Part shown: one piece after another, positions 1-5,881 of the stretch | Numbering within the stretch: position 1 is the first letter of the stretch | How the letters are laid out: every line of letters starts with the position of its first letter | DNA from: Kosmotogaceae bacterium | GTDB taxonomy: Bacteria; Thermotogota; Thermotogae; Petrotogales; Kosmotogaceae | Length of the DNA: 7,888 bases | Reading direction: 5' to 3' | Assembly (NCBI GenBank): GCA_003444085.1 | Contig: DLVL01000112.1 | Coordinates: forward strand, 3,349-11,236 | The notes under the pieces: generated by a model | Database searches by the model: none | Seen by the model: only the letters and a program-made list of their open reading frames with translations | What the model was told of the DNA's origin: nothing | Translations under genes and position numbers: made by a program

Positions 1-344
1 TGCAAAGCTCCTACGGTCTTTCCGTGTCTTCCAATAAGTCTTGAGATATTGCTTCCATCAAGAACAACCTTGATTGTCTTTCCCTTCAAAGTCACTTCAA
101 AAAAAACTTCTGAGTCAAAATCCTCAAGGAGTTTCTTTAGAAATAAACCCATTTTGCGTTCAATGAATTTCGGCTTCAGTCTGCAACTTATTGCGGCCTT
201 TCGCGCTCCAAAAATCCCAAGAAATCCTCGAGACCCTTTATCAAGAACGGTTATGTCAAGTTCATCCTCGTAAGCATCATATTGTTGCTGAGCTATGCGA
301 ACAGCCGCTTCAACGCTTTCAGCATAAATCTCGAACGGCTTCAT
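1..344 (-). CDS. jag: Jag/KhpB RNA-binding protein, partial (C-terminus outside window)
   Basis: This is the N-terminal 114 residues of a Jag (SpoIIIJ-associated, KhpB) protein. The family is cytoplasmic, binds RNA and is linked to cell-envelope growth and division. It begins with a Jag_N domain (about residues 1-55) carrying the family motif KGSRGFLGIFGAR at 36-48. A KH domain follows, with LDGSNISRLIGRHGKT near 95-110 and its GRHG loop (105-108) as the expected RNA-contacting GxxG. The R3H domain expected after it lies beyond the window edge. The ATG at 342-344 has GGAGG at 356-360, 11 nt upstream. The gene is 33 nt downstream of yidC and on the same strand, the usual yidC-jag order, so it is probably co-transcribed. 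An 8-nt U run (99-106) lies in the coding sequence. The family call is firm. Confidence 0.93.
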   Translation of the reverse strand, partial: MKPFEIYAESVEAAVRIAQQQYDAYEDELDITVLDKGSRGFLGIFGARKAAISCRLKPKFIERKMGLFLKKLLEDFDSEVFFEVTLKGKTIKVVLDGSNISRLIGRHGKTVGAL

Positions 345-377
345 ACGAATGAGTTCCTCCAGTTGATTAGATAGTCC

Positions 378-1730
378 CTATTTCGCAGGTTTCGGCGGCA
401 AGCCGAAGACCTCTCTAAAGCTCACTCCTTTTATTCCACGTCTCTTGTATACCAGGAATGTTACGGGCAACTCCAGCAAGCTGTTTGTTGTCCAGTAAAG
501 AAGTAGCCCTGTCGGTAAAGTAATAAATATGAAGGGGAAAATACTTCCCATAAGCATCTGTTGCCTGGCCCCTTTTGCATCCTGGCTTCTTAGCGTTGCA
601 AGATAGACGCTGGTCGCGATGCTTATTGCCACAAGCAGAATATTCTGTGTGAACCCCCCGGTGGAGAGATCGGTCCAGATAAAAAAGCGTGGCGAATAGG
701 CAAACATCTCCCCAAAATACCGTATAACGTTGTAAAGGATTATGAAAACTGGAAGCTGAATAAGCATTGTCAGACAACCGGTAGCAGGGCTTACACCCCT
801 TTCCTTATAAAGCTGCGCGAGAGCTTCTTGCTGTTTTCTGGGGTCCTTATATTTCTTTCTGATCTTCTGAACCTCCGGATTTATCGCCTGCATGTCAAGC
901 ATTGACTTGGTCTGTTTGTTGTTGAGCGGAAGCAACAGCAGTCTGACAACAATGGTGAACAGGATAATCGCCCATCCAAAGTTTCCTGTGAGCTGGAACA
1001 GCCAGTAGAGAAAAACCACTAGTCCATGGAAGATGTAGCTAAAGAAATTCAAGGCGCCAAAATCATTGAGAACCTGACGAATCTCGGCATACTGATCAGG
1101 CAGAGCCTCAGAAAGATATACGAGCTTCAAGGGCCCCACGAAAACGCCCAGAGTGTTTCTGCCTGCCGGAAGACTAACCTGGGGAAGAAACCTTTGATAA
1201 GTCTGAAATGTTCCATTTTCTGAAGCAATAGCGACAACCGTTTTCTGTCTGTTAAGTTTGTTATAGCTTACAAAAAAGCTGTCACGTCGAGTAGTTCTAT
1301 CCTCGAAGGAAATAAAAGGCAGGTTAACGATCACAGGTACGGTGAAGTCAATCACGACATCAAACTCGTAATAAGGATTTCCTGGTACGATAAAAGTCTT
1401 TGAACCGGACTCGTATCTGAAGGTTATCACAATGGTGTCATTGATCGGATCTTCTCTGTACTCATAAGACATGGGCAAAAGTTCATTTCTGTCTGCATCC
1501 AGAACATCAAAACCATCATCAGCATACTCAAAGATGTGAATCCTCTGTCTGTCAACAACAGTGTGTATACTGGTTATAACACCCTTTTGAGTATCGAATA
1601 CGAGCTCAAGGGTCCTGATTTTCAATGTAAGGACTGAATCGAACTCCTGAACTTCAATGTCGAAAGCGTAACCGGTTATTCCCAGAAGTGCCATTACAAC
1701 AATAAGTATCCAAGGAAAGATCCTCTTCAA
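378..1730 (-). CDS. yidC: YidC membrane protein insertase
   Basis: YidC inserts proteins into the inner membrane, alone or with SecYEG, and helps them fold. The 450-residue protein has an N-terminal membrane segment (about 5-22), then a large extracytoplasmic P1-type beta domain (about 24-225), as in Gram-negative and Thermotoga YidC. The conserved five-helix core follows from about 229. The core shows FTIVVRLLLLPL with R263, matching the groove arginine of E. coli R366, then a basic coiled cytoplasmic hairpin (about 271-312), GCLTMLIQLPVFIILY (318-333) and LPTGLLLYW (405-413). There is no lipobox cysteine, unlike Gram-positive paralogues. The start is TTG at 1730-1728, with AGGAGG at 1739-1744 eight nt upstream inside yidD. 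The yidD stop overlaps it as TTGA. The gene ends in TAG just before jag. Confidence 0.97.
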   Translation of the reverse strand: MKRIFPWILIVVMALLGITGYAFDIEVQEFDSVLTLKIRTLELVFDTQKGVITSIHTVVDRQRIHIFEYADDGFDVLDADRNELLPMSYEYREDPINDTIVITFRYESGSKTFIVPGNPYYEFDVVIDFTVPVIVNLPFISFEDRTTRRDSFFVSYNKLNRQKTVVAIASENGTFQTYQRFLPQVSLPAGRNTLGVFVGPLKLVYLSEALPDQYAEIRQVLNDFGALNFFSYIFHGLVVFLYWLFQLTGNFGWAIILFTIVVRLLLLPLNNKQTKSMLDMQAINPEVQKIRKKYKDPRKQQEALAQLYKERGVSPATGCLTMLIQLPVFIILYNVIRYFGEMFAYSPRFFIWTDLSTGGFTQNILLVAISIATSVYLATLRSQDAKGARQQMLMGSIFPFIFITLPTGLLLYWTTNSLLELPVTFLVYKRRGIKGVSFREVFGLPPKPAK

Positions 1731-1978
1731 TGTGACTTCCTCCTCACTGTGTATTGTTCGGGTAATTGCTCGGGTACTGGATCATATCCACCCTTATTAA
1801 AAGGGTTGCATCTCAGGATTCTGTTGACAGCAATAGCGACACCTTTGAGCACACCGTGGCGACTTATTGCGGTATGTGCGTATTCAGAACAGGTTGGTTG
1901 AAACCTGCACGATGGGGGTTTAATCGGTGAAATAAACCGTCTATAGAAGATGATTATTGCAAGCAGAAGTCTTTTCAT
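1727..1978 (-). CDS. yidD: YidD membrane protein insertion efficiency factor
   Basis: This 83-residue protein is a clear YidD (UPF0161/DUF37). These are small, membrane-associated proteins that support insertion by YidC and Sec. It opens with an amphipathic or hydrophobic segment (MKRLLLAIIIFYRRFISP). It then has the cysteine motif CRFQPTCSEYA (C24, C30), HGVLKG (41-46) and RCNPFNKGGYDPVP (56-69, with C57), all family hallmarks. I chose ATG 1978-1976 because the family begins with this hydrophobic segment; GGGGAC lies about 8 nt upstream. An in-frame ATG at 2023 would add 15 unconserved residues. With this start the gene overlaps rnpA by 38 nt and its stop shares TTGA with the yidC start, so its translation is probably coupled to both neighbours. 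Confidence 0.93.
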   Translation of the reverse strand: MKRLLLAIIIFYRRFISPIKPPSCRFQPTCSEYAHTAISRHGVLKGVAIAVNRILRCNPFNKGGYDPVPEQLPEQYTVRRKSH

Positions 1979-2351
1979 CGTGTCTGTCCCCAGTTGTCTT
2001 ACCCAATTTGCGTAACGAATCACTGATCTCCGCGAAGGAGATCTTGTTGCCTTTCAACGAGTCTGCTAGCTCTTTTCTTGCAATGAAGAGTATATCATAA
2101 CCGCTAGGATAGCTCTCCTTATTCTTTCTGAAGAACTCCTTCACATAACGCTTAATCCTGTTTCTAAGAACAGCTTTTCCAAGCCTGCGCTTCACTGAGA
2201 CTGCAATCCGAGAGTTTGATAGATCGTTGTGAAAGAAAACAGCTATGAAAAAGCTGTTCCGAACTGAACAACCTTTCCGTATTACACGCTCTATGTCTGC
2301 CTTGCTTGAAAGCCTGAACTTTCGTTCGAATGAATGCGTCTTTCGGCTCAA
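1941..2351 (-). CDS. rnpA: Ribonuclease P protein component
   Basis: RnpA is the basic protein subunit of RNase P; with the RNA subunit it matures the 5' ends of tRNAs. The 136-residue product shows the N-terminal RLSSKADIERVIRKG (13-27) and the signature RRLGKAVLRNRIKRYVKEFFR (55-75), whose RNR lies at 63-65. The conserved fold ends near residue 117. The last 18 or so residues (GDRHDEKTSACNNHLL) are not family-like and are encoded where the gene overlaps the start of yidD. The start is TTG at 2351-2349, overlapping the rpmH stop as TTGA. No strong Shine-Dalgarno is visible, so translation probably relies on ribosomes finishing rpmH. The gene encoding the RNA subunit is not in the window. Confidence 0.96.
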   Translation of the reverse strand: MSRKTHSFERKFRLSSKADIERVIRKGCSVRNSFFIAVFFHNDLSNSRIAVSVKRRLGKAVLRNRIKRYVKEFFRKNKESYPSGYDILFIARKELADSLKGNKISFAEISDSLRKLGKTTGDRHDEKTSACNNHLL

Positions 2352-2482
2352 ACCGCTATTCTTGTCCGTCCCTTTCTTCTCCTGTTCGAAAGAATCCTTC
2401 TACCCCCTGGCGTTTTCTTCCTGACCAGGAATCCATGCGTCCTCTTTCGCTTCCTTCTGGATGGTTGATACGTACGCTTCAT
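2348..2482 (-). CDS. rpmH: 50S ribosomal protein L34
   Basis: This short gene encodes a 44-residue, highly basic protein starting MKRTYQPSRRKRKRTHGF, followed by KTPGGRRILSNRRRKGR. It is an unmistakable L34 of full family length. L34 is a late-assembled component of the large ribosomal subunit. ATG is at 2482-2480, with AAGGAGG (2490-2496) 7 nt upstream. It is the first gene of the minus-strand cluster, about 24 nt downstream of the predicted transcription start. Its TGA overlaps the TTG start of rnpA (TTGA), tying production of a ribosomal protein to that of the RNase P protein. Confidence 0.97.
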   Translation of the reverse strand: MKRTYQPSRRKRKRTHGFLVRKKTPGGRRILSNRRRKGRTRIAV

Positions 2483-2489
2483 CACTAAT

Positions 2490-2496
2490 CCTCCTT
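2490..2496 (-). promoter_or_regulatory. rpmH ribosome binding site
   Basis: AAGGAGG on the minus strand lies 7 nt before the rpmH ATG. It is a near-ideal Shine-Dalgarno and fixes the start of this very short gene. Confidence 0.85.
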
Positions 2497-2512
2497 CAAA
2501 ACCTAACTATTC

Positions 2513-2541
2513 ATTATACTTAGAGTGTGCGCGACTGTCAA
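2513..2541 (-). promoter_or_regulatory. Consensus sigma-70-type promoter for rpmH-rnpA-yidD-yidC-jag
   Basis: On the minus strand, TTGACA (2541-2536) and TATAAT (2518-2513) are both exact consensus hexamers, separated by the optimal 17 bp. Transcription would start near 2506, giving a leader of about 24 nt before rpmH that contains the strong ribosome binding site. Such a promoter fits a highly expressed ribosomal protein gene. The call rests on sequence only. Confidence 0.9.
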
Positions 2542-2562
2542 TACAACAAAGACTGGTATGAT
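2535..2562 (+). promoter_or_regulatory. Candidate extended -10 promoter toward recN
   Basis: On the plus strand TGGTATGAT (2554-2562) reads as an extended -10 (TGn plus TATGAT, 5 of 6 matches). A partial -35, CTGTCA (2535-2540, 4 of 6), lies 16 bp upstream. The -35 overlaps the -35 of the divergent rpmH promoter almost exactly. Transcription from here would start near 2569 and leave a leader of about 100 nt before recN. Confidence 0.45.
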
Positions 2563-2573
2563 TGTATTACAAT
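2561..2573. promoter_or_regulatory. 13-bp palindrome, candidate operator
   Basis: ATTGTA-T-TACAAT is a perfect 6-bp inverted repeat around one base. It overlaps the end of the candidate recN -10 and covers the expected start point, a place where a bound repressor would block transcription. The AT-rich dyad is loosely like sites of Fur/PerR-type or TetR-type regulators, but no regulator can be named from sequence. Confidence 0.35.
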
Positions 2574-2609
2574 GCCTTAGTTGGAGTCTCCGCATAGAAA
2601 GCAGAAAAG

Positions 2610-2637
2610 TTTAGAGGAGCCTTCATTGCTATATTAT
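2610..2637 (+). promoter_or_regulatory. Alternative weak promoter for recN
   Basis: TTTAGA (2610-2615, 4 of 6 matches to the -35) and TATTAT (2632-2637, 5 of 6 matches to the -10) are 16 bp apart. Transcription would start near 2644, about 24 nt before the recN ATG. It may act with or instead of the upstream extended -10 site. Confidence 0.3.
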
Positions 2638-2654
2638 AGTTACTCACAGAGAGT

Positions 2655-2660
2655 AGGCGG
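2655..2660 (+). promoter_or_regulatory. recN ribosome binding site (decides the start)
   Basis: AGGCGG lies 7 nt before the ATG at 2668 but only 1 nt before the in-frame ATG at 2662. It therefore supports 2668 as the start of recN. Confidence 0.5.
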
Positions 2661-2667
2661 GATGTGC

Positions 2668-4281
2668 ATGCTAATAGCGGTTTCTGGGAAGAACTTTCTT
2701 GCTTTTGAGAACTTCGAAATCATGTTCTCGGATGGATTAAGTGTTATAACCGGAGAATCAGGTTCTGGTAAAACACTGCTATTAAAGGCAATACAGGCTC
2801 TCGTTGGTTCGTTACCAGCAGTTTCTCCACCAGGAGGTTATGTGGAAGGCGTCTTCTCTCTGGAGGAGAAGCAGCGGGCTTTCCTGAATAGTCAGGGATA
2901 TGATACTGGTCACGAAGTTGTGATAAGTGTGGACTTCACCGGCCAGAGGGTTATATTCAGAGTTGATGGCAGGTTGTCCTCGAAGCAATTCGTGCAGAAT
3001 CTGCTGGCAGACTCACTGGAGGTTCATTCGCAACACAGCACAGTAAGACTTCTCGATCCCACAACACACCATATGATTGTTGATAACGCGATTTCTGATG
3101 ATAGAAAACTCCTGGAAGAATATTCTGATCTGTTCAGGGAATACAACGGTGTCTGTAGAAGACTCTCATCACTGTCATTTGACGAACAGACTGCTGAGAG
3201 AGAAGAAGAGGTACTTCAGTTCCAGCTCGATGAAATAGATACAGCTAGACTTGATCCCAAAAGCGATTCGGAGATCGAAAAGACTTATGTGAGGCTGAGA
3301 GACTCAGAGATCTTGATGGAGGCCTTTGAGAAACTTATTTCCATATTGAGAACAGAAGACACATCAGCTTACGCCAGACTCAATGAAGGGATTGAGATTA
3401 TGCAGTCCCTTGACAGATTCGGTTATCATGATGAATCAGCAAAACTCATTGAAGCACTGAATGTACTTCAACAGTTTTGCCATAATATTGAGGAGGAACT
3501 GGCTTCTTTGGGCTACGATGAAGAGAGCGTTCAGATAGTAGAAGCTCGGATAAACCTCATTCAGAACCTGAAAAGGAAATACGGAGGTTCCTTGGAGGGC
3601 GTTTTCAAACACAGAGGAAGCATTGTTGAATCACTTTCAAGGATACGAGAGGACAGAGAAGAGAAGGAGAGACTGTCAAGGAAAAGCAAAGATGTTCTTG
3701 CAAAACTTTGGCACACAGGCAAAGAGATAGACGCTTTGAGAGAGAAGCAAAGTAAAGAACTTGTGAAGTCAGTAAGAAAACACTTGAAAGATCTAAAAAT
3801 GGACGAAACCGATCTGAGGTTTGTTCTTATTCCCGAAGAGGTTCCCAGGTCGTACGGAACTTCAAGAGTGATACTTGAAATCAAGACGCACAACTCTTCG
3901 CCGTATACTGAGATAGGAAAAGTCGCTTCGGGTGGAGAACTCTCAAGATTGTTGATTGCCATAGAATGTGCTTTGAAAGGCTTTCTTCCCGTTTCAACAG
4001 TGGTTTTTGATGAAATTGATGTTGGAGTAGGACAGCGTATGGGTGACATCATGGCAGAAAAACTAAAGGAATTGTCTCAAGGAGTACAGACAATTGTAAT
4101 AACTCATCTTCCTCAAGTCGCTCAGATTGCAGATGCCCATTTTGCGGTTTCCAGAAGCACTGGTAACCGCGAGTTCATTTCGACAGTATCAAGACTCGAA
4201 GGCAAATCAAGAGTTCGTGAACTCGAAGAGATGTCAGGCAAGAGATTACTGGTCTCAAGGGAGGATAAGTGTGGACAATGA
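2668..4281 (+). CDS. recN: DNA repair protein RecN (SMC-like ATPase)
   Basis: RecN is an SMC-like ATPase that acts early in repair of DNA double-strand breaks in the cytoplasm. The 537-residue product has Walker A GESGSGKT (29-36; many RecN have GETGAGKS), the RecN segment EVHSQHSTVRLLDP (118-131), a long central coiled coil (about 145-375), the ABC signature ASGGELSR (420-427), Walker B STVVFDEIDVGVG (443-455) and the switch histidine in VITHLPQVA (H480). The start at 2668 fits the family N-terminus (MLIAVSGKNFLAFENFEI). The open frame continues back to a TTG at 2581, but those residues look unrelated. The C-terminus is short: the usual tail after the EL..M segment is missing, and the gene runs 11 nt into the next one. 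It heads the plus-strand cluster and is divergent from rpmH. No LexA-type box was recognised. Confidence 0.96.
   Translation: MLIAVSGKNFLAFENFEIMFSDGLSVITGESGSGKTLLLKAIQALVGSLPAVSPPGGYVEGVFSLEEKQRAFLNSQGYDTGHEVVISVDFTGQRVIFRVDGRLSSKQFVQNLLADSLEVHSQHSTVRLLDPTTHHMIVDNAISDDRKLLEEYSDLFREYNGVCRRLSSLSFDEQTAEREEEVLQFQLDEIDTARLDPKSDSEIEKTYVRLRDSEILMEAFEKLISILRTEDTSAYARLNEGIEIMQSLDRFGYHDESAKLIEALNVLQQFCHNIEEELASLGYDEESVQIVEARINLIQNLKRKYGGSLEGVFKHRGSIVESLSRIREDREEKERLSRKSKDVLAKLWHTGKEIDALREKQSKELVKSVRKHLKDLKMDETDLRFVLIPEEVPRSYGTSRVILEIKTHNSSPYTEIGKVASGGELSRLLIAIECALKGFLPVSTVVFDEIDVGVGQRMGDIMAEKLKELSQGVQTIVITHLPQVAQIADAHFAVSRSTGNREFISTVSRLEGKSRVRELEEMSGKRLLVSREDKCGQ
4257..4264 (+). promoter_or_regulatory. 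Ribosome binding site of the HEAT-repeat gene (decides the start)
   Basis: AAGGGAGG lies within the 3' end of recN, 6 nt before a GTG at 4271. It selects that GTG over the upstream in-frame ATG at 4127, which would lie deep inside recN. Confidence 0.75.
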
Positions 4282-4906
4282 AGAACTCGTAAGAAGAATA
4301 GTTGAGGAAAAAGGAAGTGAAGCGATTCCGCAGCTTCTTGAACTGATCGATTCCGAAGACGATGAAGTGGCTACCATATGCCTTGAAGCAGTGCTAAGAA
4401 TAGGTGAGACTGGCAGAGATTCATTATTGGGAGAGATTTCAAGAAGAGTTCGTGTTGGAAAGCGCAACGATCTCACAGCTCTTTACATACTTGACAAACT
4501 CGCCGAAGTAGGGGAACAGCGTGCTGTCGAGCAGGCACTAACAATGCTCAGTCTCTATGACGACGAGAGGGCCTTGCTAGTGATTTATGAATCGCTTGCA
4601 AGACTTGGTCACTGTGACAAAGTAATCGCTGTCTTGGAGGCTATGATAGATGAACCAATGGATGATGAAATGCGGCAGCAGGTGATTTCCACCCTTGCAT
4701 TCTGCGGAACTAAGAAAGCCGTTGAATTACTTGTAAATATATACGATGACCCGGTAATGTCCAGGTCTACAAAAGCATTTGTGCTCGAAGCGTTTGTCTC
4801 AATACTATCTTCTTTCCCTCATTTAGTGACGTATTTGGAACGCGAAACTGCTTCAGGTAAGGAGATAATTGAAAGGGTGAATCGTTGGCTTGACGAAAAG
4901 AGATGA
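4271..4906 (+). CDS. HEAT-repeat protein of unknown function
   Basis: The 211-residue product starts at GTG 4271 and overlaps the recN end by 11 nt. It is acidic and almost wholly helical. Helix pairs recur at about 15-46 (AIPQLLELI, then VATICLEAVLRIGE), 84-114, 117-147 and 148-178. Each ends in a short turn such as RIGE, RLGH or FCGT, the pattern of HEAT/PBS-lyase-type repeats. No signal peptide, membrane segment or catalytic motif is visible, so it is probably a cytoplasmic scaffold or protein-binding solenoid. The last helix (about 196-209) is charged. It sits between recN and murB and overlaps murB by 17 nt, so it is probably translated with both. A partner role with RecN or with the envelope genes is only a guess; it could also be a general adaptor. 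Confidence 0.85.
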   Translation: MDNEELVRRIVEEKGSEAIPQLLELIDSEDDEVATICLEAVLRIGETGRDSLLGEISRRVRVGKRNDLTALYILDKLAEVGEQRAVEQALTMLSLYDDERALLVIYESLARLGHCDKVIAVLEAMIDEPMDDEMRQQVISTLAFCGTKKAVELLVNIYDDPVMSRSTKAFVLEAFVSILSSFPHLVTYLERETASGKEIIERVNRWLDEKR

Positions 4907-5789
4907 AATCTTCTTTTCTTTGTATACTGCCGGATGTGAAGTGAGGATTTCCGAGACATTGCGCTGCCACACGAGTATACGGATCGGCGGAGATGTTGAG
5001 TACTTTGTCGTTCCTTTCACAGCGGAGTCACTGGTTGCCGCTGTAGAAATACTCGAAGATGCAGGCCTTAAGTGGAGAGTCCTGGGGGCTGGAACAAATA
5101 TCCTGGCAAGTGACGAAGAAACATGTGCCGTTATATCCACAAAGCATCTCACAGGAATTTGGTTCACTGAAAAGGGAGTCATTGCTGAAGCTGGAGTAAT
5201 TGTGGACAGACTCATTGAGCTTGCCATATTAAAAGGACTTAGTGGGCTTGAATTTGCTTCAGGTCTTCCGGGTACACTGGGTGGTGCAGTAACGATGAAC
5301 GCGGGGGCATTTGGCGGAGAAATGGCAGGACTGGTTCAATCAGCAGAGTGTTTGATGCCTGACATGAGAACGGTCAAGCTCGATAGGAATGAAATGCAAT
5401 TCGGATATCGAACGAGCGCCTTTCGAAGAGCGGGGGCTGTCATTCTCAGGGTCTCTTTGAAGATGACAAAGAACGATATTTCCAGCATAAAGGCCAGACG
5501 AAGAGAAATACTGAACTGCAGGATTCTGAAACAACCGCTGCAGTTACCCAGTGCAGGAAGCGTTTTCATCAGGCCGATGGCAGACTTCTACGTTGGTTCG
5601 AAAATCGAAGGGCTGGGGTTTAAGGGCTATCGCGTGGGTGATGCCGAGGTCTCAACAAAACATGCAGGATTCATTGTAAACAAGGGAAATGCAAGCCAGC
5701 GAGATGTACTGATCCTCATAGAAAAACTCAGAAAGGCGGTCTACGAGGATACAGGACACTGGCTGCAAACTGAGCTAGACATCTGGTGA
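4890..5789 (+). CDS. murB: UDP-N-acetylenolpyruvoylglucosamine reductase MurB
   Basis: MurB is a cytoplasmic FAD enzyme that uses NADPH to reduce UDP-GlcNAc-enolpyruvate to UDP-MurNAc, the second committed step of peptidoglycan synthesis. In the 299 residues, TSIRIGG (28-34) and GAGTNIL (66-72) begin the FAD domain. GLPGTLGGAVTMNAGAFGG (125-143) is the flavin-binding hallmark, and FGYRTSAFR (171-179) holds the active-site R174. SAGSVF (221-226) supplies the proton-donor Ser224, and E295 fits the conserved C-terminal catalytic glutamate. VSTKHAGFIVNKGNAS (254-269) is also typical. The TTG start at 4890 (AAGGGTG 10 nt upstream) leaves a normal-length N-terminus and overlaps the HEAT gene by 17 nt. 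The TGA is followed directly by the duplicated hflK ribosome binding site. Confidence 0.96.
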   Translation: MTKRDEIFFSLYTAGCEVRISETLRCHTSIRIGGDVEYFVVPFTAESLVAAVEILEDAGLKWRVLGAGTNILASDEETCAVISTKHLTGIWFTEKGVIAEAGVIVDRLIELAILKGLSGLEFASGLPGTLGGAVTMNAGAFGGEMAGLVQSAECLMPDMRTVKLDRNEMQFGYRTSAFRRAGAVILRVSLKMTKNDISSIKARRREILNCRILKQPLQLPSAGSVFIRPMADFYVGSKIEGLGFKGYRVGDAEVSTKHAGFIVNKGNASQRDVLILIEKLRKAVYEDTGHWLQTELDIW

Positions 5790-5817
5790 GAGGTGATCGT
5801 ATGGAGGTGATCGTATG
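5790..5817 (+). repeat. Perfect 14-bp tandem duplication of the hflK Shine-Dalgarno plus start codon
   Basis: GAGGTGATCGTATG occurs twice in direct succession (5790-5803 and 5804-5817). Each copy holds GAGGTGATC, fully complementary to the usual 16S rRNA 3' end, and an ATG 7 nt after the GAGG. Only the second ATG (5815) opens hflK. The first (5801) is out of frame because 14 is not a multiple of 3. Strand slippage during replication would explain the duplication. Confidence 0.95.
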
Positions 5818-5881
5818 GATGAAAGAGATTTCTTTGGTGAAGAGAAGAGTCAGGTATTCAAGAAGGTGCCGAAGTTTGTGA
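5801..5881 (+). other. Out-of-frame 26-codon decoy ORF overlapping the start of hflK
   Basis: The first copy of the duplicated initiation site opens a reading frame that starts ATG-GAG-GTG and ends at TGA 5879-5881, 26 codons later. It encodes MEVIVWMKEISLVKRRVRYS followed by six residues. It has an ideal Shine-Dalgarno and runs over the true hflK start at 5815. The peptide looks like nothing known. It may be a translational by-product or a brake on hflK rather than a gene. Confidence 0.4.

Noticed and set aside
391..407. Hairpin TTCGGC-ggcaa-GCCGAA near the yidC end as a terminator
   Set aside because: It is a good 6-bp stem, but it lies within the yidC coding end and is not followed by a U run. 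The jag gene follows 33 nt after the yidC stop, so read-through is expected.
1979..2023. Longer yidD from the ATG at 2023
   Set aside because: It adds 15 residues ahead of the conserved YidD start and deepens the overlap with rnpA to 83 nt; the internal ATG fits the family better.
2581..2667. In-frame N-terminal extension of recN from a TTG at 2581
   Set aside because: The extra 29 residues do not resemble RecN, which begins at the ATPase domain strand. AGGCGG is correctly spaced for ATG 2668.
3561..4052. 163-residue open frame antisense to recN
   Set aside because: It is a Ser/Leu-rich shadow of the recN coding strand with no recognisable motif or ribosome binding site.
4127..4270. Longer HEAT-repeat gene from the ATG at 4127
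   Set aside because: This stretch is the recN C-terminal coding region (after VITHLPQVA) read in another frame. A strong ribosome binding site marks GTG 4271.
5133..5141. DnaA-box-like 9-mers (5133-5141 in murB and 4270-4278 at the HEAT gene start)
   Set aside because: Each has one mismatch to TTATCCACA or its complement. They are isolated, within coding DNA and not clustered, so they do not support an origin.
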